Source: Bradyrhizobium sp. JYMT SZCCT0180
GTDB taxonomy: Bacteria > Pseudomonadota > Alphaproteobacteria > Rhizobiales > Xanthobacteraceae
DNA: 64,000 nt
NCBI RefSeq assembly: GCF_018130165.1
Contig: NZ_JAFCLZ010000010.1
Location: 62,001 to 126,000 of the forward strand
Reading direction: 5' to 3'
The position numbers and the translations under genes are program-made. Under the pieces are notes generated by a model, which was not told the DNA's origin, did no database searches, and saw only the letters and a program-made list of their open reading frames with translations. Shown one piece after another: positions 8,438 to 17,450 of the stretch. How positions within the stretch are numbered: position 1 is the stretch's first letter; each line of letters begins with the position of its first letter.

Positions 8438-9520
8438 TCATTCCGCTGCTTTCGGTACGATGATCGTGTCCTCCGGGTGGAGGGTCACGGTGAGGGGGCC
8501 GCCGACGGGCGGGATGCGGCGATAGGCTTCGTGATGGCTCGGCTGGCGCAGGCTCAGCGCGGTGCCGTCGGGCAGCGCGATGAAAATGCGCAGGCTTTCG
8601 CCCTGGTAGACGACGTCGGTGACGGTGCCGGTCAGCCGATTGAGCGCGGCATTATCAGCGCCGTCATCGATCAGCAGCTTTTCGCTGTGCACCGCCAGGA
8701 TCAGCCCGTCGCCGTTCGGGATCGGCCGGGCACTGCGCAGGGTGGCGGGGCCGAGCGCCACGCTGCCCGTATCGATGCGGCGGACCGGCAACAGGCTCGC
8801 CTCGCCGATGAAACTGGCGACAAAGGAATCCGCGGGATGATCGTGCAGCCGCGCGGGCTGGTCGATTTGGATCAGGCGGCCGTCCTTGAGAATGGCGACG
8901 CGGTCGCTCATCGTCAGCGCCTCGCGCTGGTCGTGGGTGACGTAGATGATGGTGGCGCCGATGCGCTTGTGGAGCTGGCGCAGCTCGATCTGCATCGATT
9001 CCCGCAGCTGCTTGTCGAGTGCGGAGAGCGGCTCGTCCATCAGGATCAAACGCGGCTCGAAGATCATTGCCCGCGCCAGCGCCACGCGCTGGCGCTGGCC
9101 GCCGGAGAGTTGCGCCACGCCGCGTTCTTCGTAACCGGCGAGGCCGACCATCGCGAGCGCGCCGCGCACTTTCGCAGGCCAATCGGCCTTCGGCAGCCGC
9201 CGCGCGCGTAGCGGGAAGGCGACGTTCTCGCCGACGCTCATATGCGGAAACAGCGCGTAGTTCTGGAACACGACGCCGATGTTGCGCTTGTGCGGCGGCT
9301 CCAGCGTGACGTCACGCTCGCCGAAGTGGATCGAACCTGATGTCGGCTGGATGAAGCCGCCGAGCAGGCCCAGGAGCGTGGTCTTGCCGGATCCGGATGG
9401 CCCGAGCAGCGAGACGAACTCGCGCGGCGCGACGTTCAGCGTGACATTGTCGAGCGCCACGACAGCACCATAGTGCTTGCTCGCGGATTTGATTTCGACG
9501 CTTTCGCCACCGCTGCCCAA
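8438..9520 (-). CDS. ABC transporter ATP-binding protein, PotA type
   Basis: A 360-residue ATPase with Walker A GPSGSGKTT, signature LSGGQRQRVALARA, Walker B LILMDEPLSALD, the switch histidine YVTHDQ, and a C-terminal TOBE regulatory domain. I place the start at a TTG codon (9520), because AGGAAGG lies 7 nt upstream (9534-9528) and gives the normal PotA length; an ATG at 9559 would add 13 residues without a comparable ribosome site. First gene of the operon running to 3542, divergent from a LysR gene. Confidence 0.9.
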   Translation of the reverse strand: MGSGGESVEIKSASKHYGAVVALDNVTLNVAPREFVSLLGPSGSGKTTLLGLLGGFIQPTSGSIHFGERDVTLEPPHKRNIGVVFQNYALFPHMSVGENVAFPLRARRLPKADWPAKVRGALAMVGLAGYEERGVAQLSGGQRQRVALARAMIFEPRLILMDEPLSALDKQLRESMQIELRQLHKRIGATIIYVTHDQREALTMSDRVAILKDGRLIQIDQPARLHDHPADSFVASFIGEASLLPVRRIDTGSVALGPATLRSARPIPNGDGLILAVHSEKLLIDDGADNAALNRLTGTVTDVVYQGESLRIFIALPDGTALSLRQPSHHEAYRRIPPVGGPLTVTLHPEDTIIVPKAAE

Positions 9521-9779
9521 TGAACGACCTTCCTGTTGCGCTTCGCCGCTGGCCCGCATGAATGCGGCTTCCCGGCGCCCCTGCCGCAAGGCCAAGGGGG
9601 TTGAACTGGCATGATCTCAATTTATAGGCGGACGCTTCCCGCGCGACAGGGGCGATCCCCCCGACCGCAGTTTGCTCGGAATGCTCCGCTTCCCGGCAGG
9701 CCTCCTTGATCGGCAAGGCAATCAAAATTAGCGCGGCCGGGCAATTGCCAAATTATCACTTGCGTCATAATCTGAAGTT

Positions 9780-10727
9780 ATGCCTGAGCTTCGCCGGATG
9801 CTGCCTTCGAGCAATGCGCTGTTCGTCTTCGACGCCGCCGCGCGCAACGGCAGCTTCACGGCGGCGGCGGCCGAGCTGAACGTGACCCAGCCGGCGGTGA
9901 GCCGGATGCTGGGACGTTTCGAGGATTACCTCGGGGTCCGCCTGTTCGACCGCACCGCCGGCGGCGCGACCCTGACGGAAGAGGGCGAGCTGCTTTATCG
10001 GCGCGTCACCGACGGTTTTCGCAGCATCGAGAGCGGCCTGGTCGAAATCGAGCGGCGGCGCCGGGGCACCGAAACCGTCACGTTGTCGGTCTCCTCGGCC
10101 TTCACCAACCATTGGCTGATGCCGCGCATCGACAAGCTGCAGCGCGCGTTTCCGAACGTCGACCTCCGGTTCCAGTTGATCTCGGGCTCGCTGCGCGGCG
10201 CCGTCGAGAACGTCGACGTCGGCATGCGGTTTCGCGATCAGGACGATCCTGAGACCAGCGGCGCCCTGGTCATGAAGGAAGTCATGCTGCCGATCTGCAG
10301 CCCCGGCTATCGCGACACCAATGTTTCGCGCAAACCGGCCGAAGGGCGCACCATCATCAAGCTGGCCGACACGCCCGAAGACTGGGTGCTGCAATATCCG
10401 GGCGCGCTCACCGGCGCATCCGGTCCGGCCAAGGCGTTGAGTTTTTCGGATTACGCGGTCGTGGTGCAGGCGGCGCTGCTCGGGCAGGGCGTGACGCTCG
10501 GCTGGATCACGGTCGTCGCGCATTGGCTGCTGACCGGCGCGCTGGTGCCGGCTTCGGCAAAACTCGTCAGCACGCGCCGGGTCTGCGAACTGGTCACGCC
10601 GCGCAACCGGCCGATCCGTCCCGTTGCCGTCGAGATCAGGGACTGGATCATCGCGCAAATGCGCAGCGACATCGTGGCGATCGACAAGCTTTATCCGCGC
10701 CTGAAATTGATGGCGGCGAGCTATTGA
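9780..10727 (+). CDS. LysR-family regulator, probable controller of the divergent amine transport operon
   Basis: A 315-residue LysR protein with N-terminal HTH (FTAAAAELNVTQPAVSRMLGRFED, around residues 27-50) and an effector-binding domain. It resembles the GcvA-like subgroup. It diverges from the PotA-led operon across 259 bp, so control of that operon is the simplest inference. A start at the second methionine (9798) is possible. It is convergent with the XRE-cupin gene, 15 bp away. Confidence 0.85.
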   Translation: MPELRRMLPSSNALFVFDAAARNGSFTAAAAELNVTQPAVSRMLGRFEDYLGVRLFDRTAGGATLTEEGELLYRRVTDGFRSIESGLVEIERRRRGTETVTLSVSSAFTNHWLMPRIDKLQRAFPNVDLRFQLISGSLRGAVENVDVGMRFRDQDDPETSGALVMKEVMLPICSPGYRDTNVSRKPAEGRTIIKLADTPEDWVLQYPGALTGASGPAKALSFSDYAVVVQAALLGQGVTLGWITVVAHWLLTGALVPASAKLVSTRRVCELVTPRNRPIRPVAVEIRDWIIAQMRSDIVAIDKLYPRLKLMAASY

Positions 10728-10742
10728 TCATGTTGCCGGCCG

Positions 10743-11291
10743 TCAGAATGTCGGCGGCGTGCAGGCGCTGATCACTTCGCACGGCTTGTCGCCGACGCAG
10801 CGAAACCGATGCGGCCGGCGGCTCTCGAAATAATAGGCGTCGCCGGGCCCGAGAATGCGGCGTTCGCTATCGACGGTCACTTCGAGCCGGCCGGAGAGAA
10901 TGATGCCGCCTTCCTCGCCGTCGTGCACCAGCGGAATGCGTCCAGTGTCGCCGCCGGGCTCATAGCGCTCTTTCAGGATCTGCAAGCTCCGGCCGAACAG
11001 ATTGTCACCGACCTGGCGAAACGAGATCTTGCCCTTGCCGATCTCGCTCAATTCGTCGGCGCGGTAAAACGCCTTGCGCGGCTGGTCGGGTTCAAGGGCG
11101 AAAAACTCCGCCATCCCCATCGGAATGCCGTCGAGGATACGCTTGAGCGCGCCGACCGACGGGTTCATCTGGTTGGATTCGATCAGCGAGATCGTCGAGT
11201 TGGTCACCCCCGAACGCTTGGCGAGTTCACGCTGCGAAATCTTGTTGCGGGCGCGGACGAAGCGTAACCGTTCGCCGACATCTATGCTCAT
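10743..11291 (-). CDS. XRE-cupin transcriptional regulator, PuuR-like
   Basis: A 182-residue protein with an N-terminal XRE helix-turn-helix (SQRELAKRSGVTNSTISLIESN, about residues 19-40) and a C-terminal cupin sensor with HDGEEGGIILSGRLEV and the GDAYYFESRRPHRF segment. This layout is that of PuuR, repressor of putrescine use. Start MSIDVGERL at 11291 follows a GAGG element; a longer frame upstream is not needed. It is divergent from the omega-transaminase gene and probably represses it. Confidence 0.87.
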   Translation of the reverse strand: MSIDVGERLRFVRARNKISQRELAKRSGVTNSTISLIESNQMNPSVGALKRILDGIPMGMAEFFALEPDQPRKAFYRADELSEIGKGKISFRQVGDNLFGRSLQILKERYEPGGDTGRIPLVHDGEEGGIILSGRLEVTVDSERRILGPGDAYYFESRRPHRFRCVGDKPCEVISACTPPTF

Positions 11292-11314
11292 CGCAGCCTC
11301 GAGGGGTTGGTTTG

Positions 11315-11359
11315 GGGTGTTGAGTGTGTTGCGGATCGAACGAATGCTACCCAACACCC
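11315..11359. promoter_or_regulatory. Long-spaced inverted repeat in the XRE-cupin/transaminase intergenic region
   Basis: GGGTGTTG at 11315-11322 and CAACACCC at 11352-11359 are perfect 8-bp arms separated by 29 bp. They lie just upstream of the regulator start and could be paired half sites for the XRE-cupin protein or part of its promoter. Confidence 0.3.
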
Positions 11360-11405
11360 TCAGCAAATTCAATGGCTTGGATGGTATCAGAAAAGGACTT
11401 GCTGC

Positions 11406-11423
11406 ACATCATCAACATGATGT
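11406..11423. promoter_or_regulatory. Candidate operator upstream of the transaminase gene
   Basis: ACATCAT-CAAC-ATGATGT is a perfect 7-bp inverted repeat with a 4-nt spacer, ending 29 bp before the transaminase start. The size and position fit a dimeric XRE repressor site. Binding by the neighbouring regulator is inference. Confidence 0.4.
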
Positions 11424-11452
11424 CGGGTAGGGAAACCGCACAGGAGCGCCCC

Positions 11453-12781
11453 ATGACGATTCACCAGATTCCGAACACCGTGAAGCTCGAATCGTTCTGG
11501 ATGCCGTTCACGGCCAACCGGCAGTTCAAGGCCGAGCCGCGGCTGTTCGCCTCCGCCTCGGGCATGCATTACACCACCATCGACGGCCGCAAGGTGATCG
11601 ACGGTTCCGCGGGCCTGTGGTGCGTCAATGCCGGCCACGGCCGCAAGGAAATCGCTGCCGCCGTCGAGCGCCAGCTGATGAACCTCGATTTTGCGCCCTC
11701 GTTCAATATGGGCCATCCCTTGGCATTCGACTTCGCCGAGCGCCTCGCCGAAATCGCCCCAACGGGACTTGATCGCATCTTCTTCACCAATTCCGGTTCT
11801 GAATCGGTCGATACCGCGCTGAAGATCGCGCTGGCCTATCAGCGCGCCGCCGGCCAGCCGACCCGTACGCGCCTGATCGGCCGCGAGCGCGGCTATCACG
11901 GCGTCGGCTTCGGCGGCATGTCGGTCGGCGGCATGGTGAACAACCGCCGCGCCTTCGCGACCCATCTGCCGGGTGTCGACCATATCAGCCACACCCATGA
12001 TCTCGCCCGCAACGCCTTCGCCAAGGGTCAGCCCGAGCACGGCGCCGAACTCGCCGACGATGTCGAACGGCTGGTGGCGCTGCATGGCGCCGAGACCATC
12101 GCCGCCGTCATCGTCGAGCCGGTGCCTGGCTCGACCGCCGTGCTGCCGCCGCCGAAGAACTACCTGCAGCGGCTGCGCACCCTGTGCGACAAGCACGGCA
12201 TCCTCTTGATCTTCGACGAAGTCATCACCGGTTTCGGCCGCCTCGGCGCGCCGTTCGCCGCCAATTATTTCGGCGTCACGCCTGACATGATGACGACCGC
12301 CAAGGGCATCACCAACGGCACGGTTCCCTGCGGCGCGGTGTTCGCCAGCCGCAAGATCCACGACACGCTGATGACGGGGCCGCAGGCCCAGATCGAGCTG
12401 TTCCACGGCTACACCTATTCGGCGCATCCGGTGGCCTGCGCGGCCGGTATCGCGACGCTCGACATCTACAAGGACGAGGGGCTGCTGACCCGCGGCGCCT
12501 CGATGGCCGATTACTGGGAACAGGGCCTGCATTCGCTCAAGGGCCTGCCGAACATGATCGACATCCGCAATGTCGGCCTGATGGGCGCCATCGAAGTCGC
12601 ACCGCGCAAGGACGCGCCGGCCGCGCGCGGCTATGATCTGATGGTCGATTGCTTCAACAACGGCCTCTATTTGCGCCAGAGCGGCGACTCCCTTGCGGTG
12701 TCACCGCCGCTGATCGTGGAGAAGAGCCACATCGACGAGATGGTCTCGATCCTCGGCGACGCGATCAAGCGCGTGGCCTGA
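11453..12781 (+). CDS. Class III aminotransferase, omega-amino acid:pyruvate type
   Basis: A 442-residue PLP enzyme. Features are GLWCVNAGHGR near the N-terminus, FFTNSGSESVDTAL (phosphate-binding loop), YHGVGFGGMSVGG, LIFDEVITGFGR (PLP-binding aspartate) and TTAKGITNG (Schiff-base lysine). These match beta-alanine/omega-amino acid:pyruvate transaminases, including those used for putrescine or 4-aminobutyrate-like amines. The ATG at 11453 has AGGAG six bases upstream; an upstream open extension overlaps the operator region and is rejected. It is followed 71 bp later by dadA. Confidence 0.92.
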   Translation: MTIHQIPNTVKLESFWMPFTANRQFKAEPRLFASASGMHYTTIDGRKVIDGSAGLWCVNAGHGRKEIAAAVERQLMNLDFAPSFNMGHPLAFDFAERLAEIAPTGLDRIFFTNSGSESVDTALKIALAYQRAAGQPTRTRLIGRERGYHGVGFGGMSVGGMVNNRRAFATHLPGVDHISHTHDLARNAFAKGQPEHGAELADDVERLVALHGAETIAAVIVEPVPGSTAVLPPPKNYLQRLRTLCDKHGILLIFDEVITGFGRLGAPFAANYFGVTPDMMTTAKGITNGTVPCGAVFASRKIHDTLMTGPQAQIELFHGYTYSAHPVACAAGIATLDIYKDEGLLTRGASMADYWEQGLHSLKGLPNMIDIRNVGLMGAIEVAPRKDAPAARGYDLMVDCFNNGLYLRQSGDSLAVSPPLIVEKSHIDEMVSILGDAIKRVA

Positions 12782-12852
12782 TCCTTGCTCTAACTGCGGC
12801 ATCGACTATCGTGCGGTGATCGAACGATGCCGCGGCAGAAGCATGAGGGATC

Positions 12853-14118
12853 GTGAAAGTCTTGATTCTCGGCAGTGGCGTCATCGGCGTCACGTCAGCC
12901 TACTATCTCGCCAAAGCCGGCCATGAGGTGACGGTCGTCGACCGTCAGCCGCATCCCGCGCTTGAAACCAGCTTTGCCAATGCGGGCGAGGTCTCGCCCG
13001 GCTATTCCTCGCCCTGGGCGGGGCCGGGCGTGCCGGTCAAGGCGATCAAATGGCTCCTGATGCGGCATGGCCCGCTGGTGATCTGGCCCAAGCTCGATCC
13101 TGTCATGTGGATCTGGGGCCTGAAGATGCTGCGCAACTGCACCGAAGAGCGGTACGCCATCAACAAGCGCCGGATGATCCCGATCGCCGAATACAGCCGC
13201 GACTGCCTGCGCGCGCTGCGCGCCGAGATCGGCATCAAATATGACGAGCGTAGCCTCGGCACGCTGCAACTGTTCCGCAAGCAGAAGCAGCTCGACAGCA
13301 CCGGCGGCGATATCGCGGTGCTCAAGCAATACGGCGTTCCCTACGAGGTGCTGGATCGCAACGGCTGCATCGGTGCGGAGCCGGCGCTGTCGGCCGTCAA
13401 GGACAAGTTTGTCGGTGGCTTGCGGCTGCCGCAGGACGAGACCGGCGACTGCCACATGTTCACGCAGGCGCTCGCCGTGGAGGCCGCAAAGCTCGGCGTG
13501 CAGTTCAAATTCAACACCACCATCGAGCGGCTGGTCGCCGACGGCGGCAGGATCACCGGCGTCGTCACCAGCGCAGGCTTGTTGCAGGCCGACACCTATG
13601 TCGCCGCCCTCGGAAGCTGGTCGACGCGGATGCTCAAACCGCTCAGTATTTCCGTCCCGGTCTATCCCGTCAAAGGCTATTCGATCACGGTGCCGGTGGT
13701 CGATGCCGACGGCGCGCCGGTGTCGACCGTGATGGACGAGAGCTACAAGGTCGCGGTCACGCGGCTGGGAGACCGCATCCGCGTCGGCGGCACCGCGGAG
13801 ATTTCAGGCTATTCCAATAAGCTCGACGCGGCGCGGCGGGCGACGCTCGATCATTCGCTGACCGATCTGTTCCCGCGCGGCGGCGATGTCGGCAAGGCAA
13901 CCTTCTGGAGTGGGCTGCGGCCGATGACCCCCGACGGTCCGCCGGTGATCGGCCCGACGCGCTACGCCAACCTCCAGCTCAATACCGGCCACGGCACGCT
14001 CGGCTGGACCATGGCGTGCGGTTCGGGGCGGGTGCTCGCGGACATGCTCTCGGGCCGCAAACCGGACATCGATGTGAAGGAGCTGGCGCTCACGAGATAC
14101 GATCACCGGTTTGGGTGA
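12853..14118 (+). CDS. dadA: D-amino acid dehydrogenase, small subunit
   Basis: A 421-residue membrane-associated flavoprotein of the usual DadA length, with the N-terminal motif [22 protein letters not shown], the family segment [20 protein letters not shown] and the C-terminal [14 protein letters not shown]...[11 protein letters not shown]. It oxidises D-amino acids (typically D-alanine) to 2-oxo acids, passing electrons to the respiratory chain. The start is GTG (12853). A nearby N-carbamoyl-D-amino acid hydrolase (15551-16525) could supply D-amino acids. A short dyad (GATCACC...GGTGATC, 14101-14120) spans the stop codon. Confidence 0.93.
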   Translation: MKVLILGSGVIGVTSAYYLAKAGHEVTVVDRQPHPALETSFANAGEVSPGYSSPWAGPGVPVKAIKWLLMRHGPLVIWPKLDPVMWIWGLKMLRNCTEERYAINKRRMIPIAEYSRDCLRALRAEIGIKYDERSLGTLQLFRKQKQLDSTGGDIAVLKQYGVPYEVLDRNGCIGAEPALSAVKDKFVGGLRLPQDETGDCHMFTQALAVEAAKLGVQFKFNTTIERLVADGGRITGVVTSAGLLQADTYVAALGSWSTRMLKPLSISVPVYPVKGYSITVPVVDADGAPVSTVMDESYKVAVTRLGDRIRVGGTAEISGYSNKLDAARRATLDHSLTDLFPRGGDVGKATFWSGLRPMTPDGPPVIGPTRYANLQLNTGHGTLGWTMACGSGRVLADMLSGRKPDIDVKELALTRYDHRFG

Positions 14119-14130
14119 TCTCCGAGCTTT

Positions 14131-14219
14131 CGTCATGGCCGGGCTTGTCCCGGCCATCCACGTCTTTCTTATCTAAGTGAAGCAAGGCGTGGATGCCCGG
14201 GACAAGCCCGGGCATGACG
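14131..14219. repeat. REP-type palindromic repeat (family C)
   Basis: Two 32-nt arms, 14131-14162 and 14188-14219, are inverted copies agreeing at about 30 of 32 positions; each arm also contains its own dyad (GGCCGGG...CCCGGCC type). The pattern is that of the interspersed repeats between genes in Bradyrhizobium and relatives. The remainder of the gap up to 14423 shows nothing I can identify. Confidence 0.8.
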
Positions 14220-14423
14220 ACGTCGAGCGCGTAGCCCGCATGAGCGTAGCGACATGCGGGGCCGTGCCGGGAAAAACCCGGATATCGCTCTGCTCATCTT
14301 GGCTACCGGCTGGAACTATCTCTGGCGCAGCAGGTTCTGGTAACCGAGGCCCAATCTGTTACTTGCGCAGCGTGGGGCCAGGAGTACTCTGCGGAGAGCC
14401 GCCGTCGAGGGAGGGGTTTTCCC

Positions 14424-15260
14424 GTGATGGAGCCCACTACCAGGGTAGGTAATCGACTGTTAGCTGCGTTGCCGGCGGCAGATTTCGATTTGCTCGCGCC
14501 TCACCTCCGCAAAGTGTCGTCCGAACGTGACGTCGTTCTGCTTCGATCGGGAGACCTGGTTGAACAGATATATTTCCCCCTCAGCGGGACGATCGCGTTC
14601 ATCATGGACATGCCAAACGGACAAACGGTGGCAACCGCGCTCGTCGGGAATGAGGGCGCCGTGGGCATCCTGTCCGCATTGGGACCTACCCGTTCTCCGA
14701 TCACGGCGGTCGTCCGCGTCGCCGGAACCTCGTTGCAAATTTCTCCGGCAAGATTTCAGGCGGCGCTCAGCCGCAGTTGCGCCATCAGAGACGCGGTCCA
14801 GATCCACACCAGGGCGCTCTTGGCGCAACTCCAGCATGTCGCGGCCTGCAACGCGCTGCACTCGGTCGAGGCCCGTTTGGCCCGGTGGTTGCTCCACATC
14901 CACGACCGAATTGACGGTGATTTCCTGCCGCTCACGCAAGAGGCGCTTGCGGAGTTGCTTGGCGTACGTCGAACGACCGTGACGCATGTCGTGCACAAGC
15001 TACGGACGTTGCGGGCTATCCGGTCCAATCGGCGCGGCCTGATCGAGATTGACAGGCCGCGGCTCGAAGCCGCGGCATGCGAGTGCTACGACGTCATGCG
15101 CCGCAGAATCGATCAAATCGTTTCGCCTGAAGGAATGAAGCCTCACATCCCGCCGGTACATAAAATCTTGCGCGCTACAGACCCGCTTTTGGCCAAGGTG
15201 GATGTCGCCCAGCGGCACCCGCGAACGCATGGGACTAGCCCGCGGCCAAGAGGCCATTGA
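14424..15260 (+). CDS. Crp/Fnr-family transcriptional regulator
   Basis: About 278 residues: an N-terminal cyclic-nucleotide-binding-like beta roll (GDLVEQIYFPLSGTIAFIM, GNEGAVGI), a long dimer helix, and a C-terminal winged helix (LTQEALAELLGVRRTTVTHVVHKL, about residues 165-189). No Fnr-type N-terminal cysteines are visible, so it is not an iron-sulfur oxygen sensor. Start is GTG at 14424 or ATG at 14427, both after GAGGGG. Its 3' end overlaps the convergent small gene by 26 bp. Targets unknown. Confidence 0.82.
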   Translation: MMEPTTRVGNRLLAALPAADFDLLAPHLRKVSSERDVVLLRSGDLVEQIYFPLSGTIAFIMDMPNGQTVATALVGNEGAVGILSALGPTRSPITAVVRVAGTSLQISPARFQAALSRSCAIRDAVQIHTRALLAQLQHVAACNALHSVEARLARWLLHIHDRIDGDFLPLTQEALAELLGVRRTTVTHVVHKLRTLRAIRSNRRGLIEIDRPRLEAAACECYDVMRRRIDQIVSPEGMKPHIPPVHKILRATDPLLAKVDVAQRHPRTHGTSPRPRGH

Positions 15261-15462
15261 TGTCAGCCATCTCGCTTGGCTCGTAAACCCAGGCTTCCTT
15301 GACCCAGGCATCCCTGGCGAACCATTCGTGATTGGCTTTGCAGAGTGAGCAGAAGGCGCGCGCGAAGAACACCACGCTGCATCGAAATTTTTCAGGGTCC
15401 GCCTTGATGCCTGTCGGGATCTCGCGTCCCGTTTGAGGGCACTTGATCATGACGATACCCAT
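15235..15462 (-). CDS. Small cysteine-rich protein with a probable zinc knuckle
   Basis: A 75-residue protein with the arrangement KCPQTGREIPTGIKADPE, then FCSLCKANHEW and a DAWVKEAWV tail. This CP-TG...CxxC..H.W layout occurs in many short alphaproteobacterial proteins of unknown function and suggests a zinc-binding fold. The start MGIVMIK at 15462 is supported by GGGAGAAA upstream. Function unknown. Confidence 0.72.
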   Translation of the reverse strand: MGIVMIKCPQTGREIPTGIKADPEKFRCSVVFFARAFCSLCKANHEWFARDAWVKEAWVYEPSEMADINGLLAAG

Positions 15463-15550
15463 CTTGTTTCTCCCTCGGCTGTTGTGAAGATATGGCGGAC
15501 TAGCGCGGGCGCTTCCGTTCGCTTTCTGACTCTCACGTCGGATTTTTTCG

Positions 15551-16525
15551 CTACAGGCCGCGACCGCTTTTGCCCGACGGCACGGGCGCTCCATCCGCCA
15601 TCATGTGCTGGCCCCTTCGTTCGACAATCAACCCGTAGGCATGGGGCTGCCGGTGGACGTCGAAGTTGAAGGTGGTGCGCTTGTAGGAGTTGCATAAATC
15701 CAGATCACAGCGCGCCAATGCGATTTCGTCACCTTTGGTCGTGCAAGCTGCGACGATTTCACCTGATGGCGCCACAATGCAGCTACCGCCGATCTGGTCG
15801 ACGCCCTCTTCGATCCCAGCCTTGGCGACGCCGACGACCCAGGTCCCGTTCTGGTAGGCGCCGGACTGCATCACAAGACGATTGTGGAACAGCGAGAGGT
15901 CGTCGTGCTCCGGTGCCGGCGGATTATGCACCGGCGTGTTGTAGCCGATCAGAACCATTTCGACGCCCTGCAGTCCCATCACGCGATAGGTTTCGGGCCA
16001 GCGGCGATCATTGCAGATTGCCATGCCGATCGTGCCGTTGAATGCGTCGGCCACGCCAAAGCCGGAGCCGGGCTCGAAGTAACGCTTTTCCAGATGCTGA
16101 AATCGGCGCCAGGGCTCGTGTTCGGCGTGGCCGGGCAAATGCACTTTGCGATACCTGGAAATGGTATTGCCGCGCTTGTCAACGAGGATAGCGGTGTTGT
16201 GCCGATGGGTTTCGCCGTTCTCGACCGCCAGTTCGGCGTAACCCAGGCAGAATCCGATGCCCAGTTCCCGGGCCAGGTCGAACAGGGCACGCGTCTGCGG
16301 ACCGGGCATCTCATGCTCGAAGAAGGAATCGATTTCCGCCTGATCCTCCATGTACCAGCGCGGAAAGAACGTCGTCAGCGCCAGTTCGGGATAGACGATG
16401 AGGTCGCATCCGTTGGCGTGCGCCTGGCGCATCAACGCCATCAGCCGCGCGACAACCTCGGTTCTCGTTTCGCTTCGGGCGACAGGACCCAACTGTCCCG
16501 CTGCGACGTTCACAAATCTTGCCAC
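15551..16525 (-). CDS. N-carbamoyl-D-amino acid hydrolase (nitrilase superfamily), copy 1
   Basis: A 324-residue nitrilase-superfamily amidase. The catalytic triad is visible as E in YPELALTTFFPR, K in RYRKVHLPGHAEHEP and C in ICNDRRWPE, which with the R-W-Y context is diagnostic of D-carbamoylase. It hydrolyses N-carbamoyl-D-amino acids to D-amino acids, CO2 and ammonia. The start is GTG at 16525 (VARFVNVAAGQ) with AAAGGGAA upstream; the longer open frame reaches into non-coding DNA. A paralogue is at 55522-56478. Confidence 0.9.
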   Translation of the reverse strand: MARFVNVAAGQLGPVARSETRTEVVARLMALMRQAHANGCDLIVYPELALTTFFPRWYMEDQAEIDSFFEHEMPGPQTRALFDLARELGIGFCLGYAELAVENGETHRHNTAILVDKRGNTISRYRKVHLPGHAEHEPWRRFQHLEKRYFEPGSGFGVADAFNGTIGMAICNDRRWPETYRVMGLQGVEMVLIGYNTPVHNPPAPEHDDLSLFHNRLVMQSGAYQNGTWVVGVAKAGIEEGVDQIGGSCIVAPSGEIVAACTTKGDEIALARCDLDLCNSYKRTTFNFDVHRQPHAYGLIVERRGQHMMADGAPVPSGKSGRGL

Positions 16526-16749
16526 TGTGTTTCCCTTTGATCCGTTATCGCTCGATCCTCTGCATGCAGAACCCATGCCGCGACTGCGATCGGTGCCGCC
16601 TGAGTGCAAGCGCATTCTCGCAGCATGCGTGCGACAAAACAACCCGACGGGCAAATCACTTCCGATTTGCGGAAATCATGTCAAGTCCAAAATTTCCGAA
16701 AATCAAAAACATTTCTCTTCCCTTCGAACCAAATCACCGGCACATTCTC
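16526..16749. other. Intergenic stretch without recognisable genes
   Basis: Lies upstream of the carbamoylase gene and should hold its promoter. It includes an A-rich patch around 16680-16715. I see no convincing coding frame, RNA gene or strong dyad in it. Confidence 0.5.
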
Positions 16750-17095
16750 ACCCATCCCGTCCCACTCAGAGGGACGTCGGCCGTCGTCATGACGAGGGGC
16801 GGGTTGCGGTGGACGCTGACGTTGCGATTGACGGTCGCGGCTGATGCGTACGGTGAAAGCGTGTGGTCCTGGCGCCCGTAACGGCGTCAAGCTCTGAGGA
16901 AGCTAACGCTTCCGAGGGGTGACGGTGGCAATAGAGGCCGTCTCACCGGGGAGAGCGCGCTATAAGCCGTAAAGCCACTGCGCAGGGAATGTCGGATGTT
17001 CTCCGCTGCCCTGTATGCTCATGTGCAGCATTCTTATGCACAATCGCACATGAGACCGCGGGTGCAGCGCGCATCCGGCATTCCCTGCGCCCTCT
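16750..17095. repeat. Long structured interspersed repeat of Bradyrhizobium type
   Basis: About 345 bp with no credible gene. From memory it resembles an intergenic element repeated in Bradyrhizobium genomes, beginning near a GAGGGACGT block and ending at the TTCCCTGCGC arm. The right third is a nested hairpin: outer arms 16980-16998 and 17072-17090 (18 of 19 pair), inner arms CTCATGTGC (17018-17026) and GCACATGAG (17046-17054), then GTGCA/TGCAC. Left boundary approximate. Confidence 0.65.
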
Positions 17096-17178
17096 GAAAT
17101 TTTGGGGGCGGGAGATTTTCAGCAAGACTCGGGCGCAATGCGTAGCGGGAATGCGAAGGCGTGTGTCACACCCACAAT

Positions 17179-17277
17179 TGTCGTCCCCGCGAAGGCGGGG
17201 ACCCAGTATCCCCGAGACAGTAGTGATTGAACCGAGAAGCCGCGGCGTACTGGATCCCCGCCTGCGCGGGGATGACA
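17179..17277. repeat. REP-type palindromic repeat (family A)
   Basis: Arms 17179-17208 and 17248-17277 are inverted copies agreeing at about 27 of 30 positions, built around CCCCGC...GCGGGG cores. Lies directly after the long structured element. Confidence 0.8.
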
Positions 17278-17302
17278 GCGTTGTTGGGGGCCGCACTCTC
17301 CC

Positions 17303-17381
17303 CGTCATTGCGAGCGAAGCGAAGCAATCCATGTCTCGGCAGGGCGGCGCGATGGATTGCTTCGCTGTGCTCGCAATGACG
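17303..17381. repeat. REP-type palindromic repeat (family B)
   Basis: Arms 17303-17332 and 17352-17381 are inverted copies agreeing at 28 of 30 positions, built on CGTCATTGCGAGC and its complement, a very common alphaproteobacterial intergenic repeat. It lies between family A and the XRE-cupin gene. Confidence 0.82.
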
Positions 17382-17450
17382 TGGATAGGCCGGTGGGTAT
17401 GGGTCCGGCCCCCCGTGCGCAATTGCGCAACTAGGCCGGGACGACAGCTA

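Noticed and set aside
14101..14120. Intrinsic terminator after dadA
   Set aside because: The dyad GATCACC/GGTGATC spans the stop codon but is not followed by a T-run.
16750..17381. CRISPR-like repetition in the repeat island
   Set aside because: The repeats are paired inverted arms from different families, not regularly spaced direct repeats with unique spacers, and no cas genes are present.
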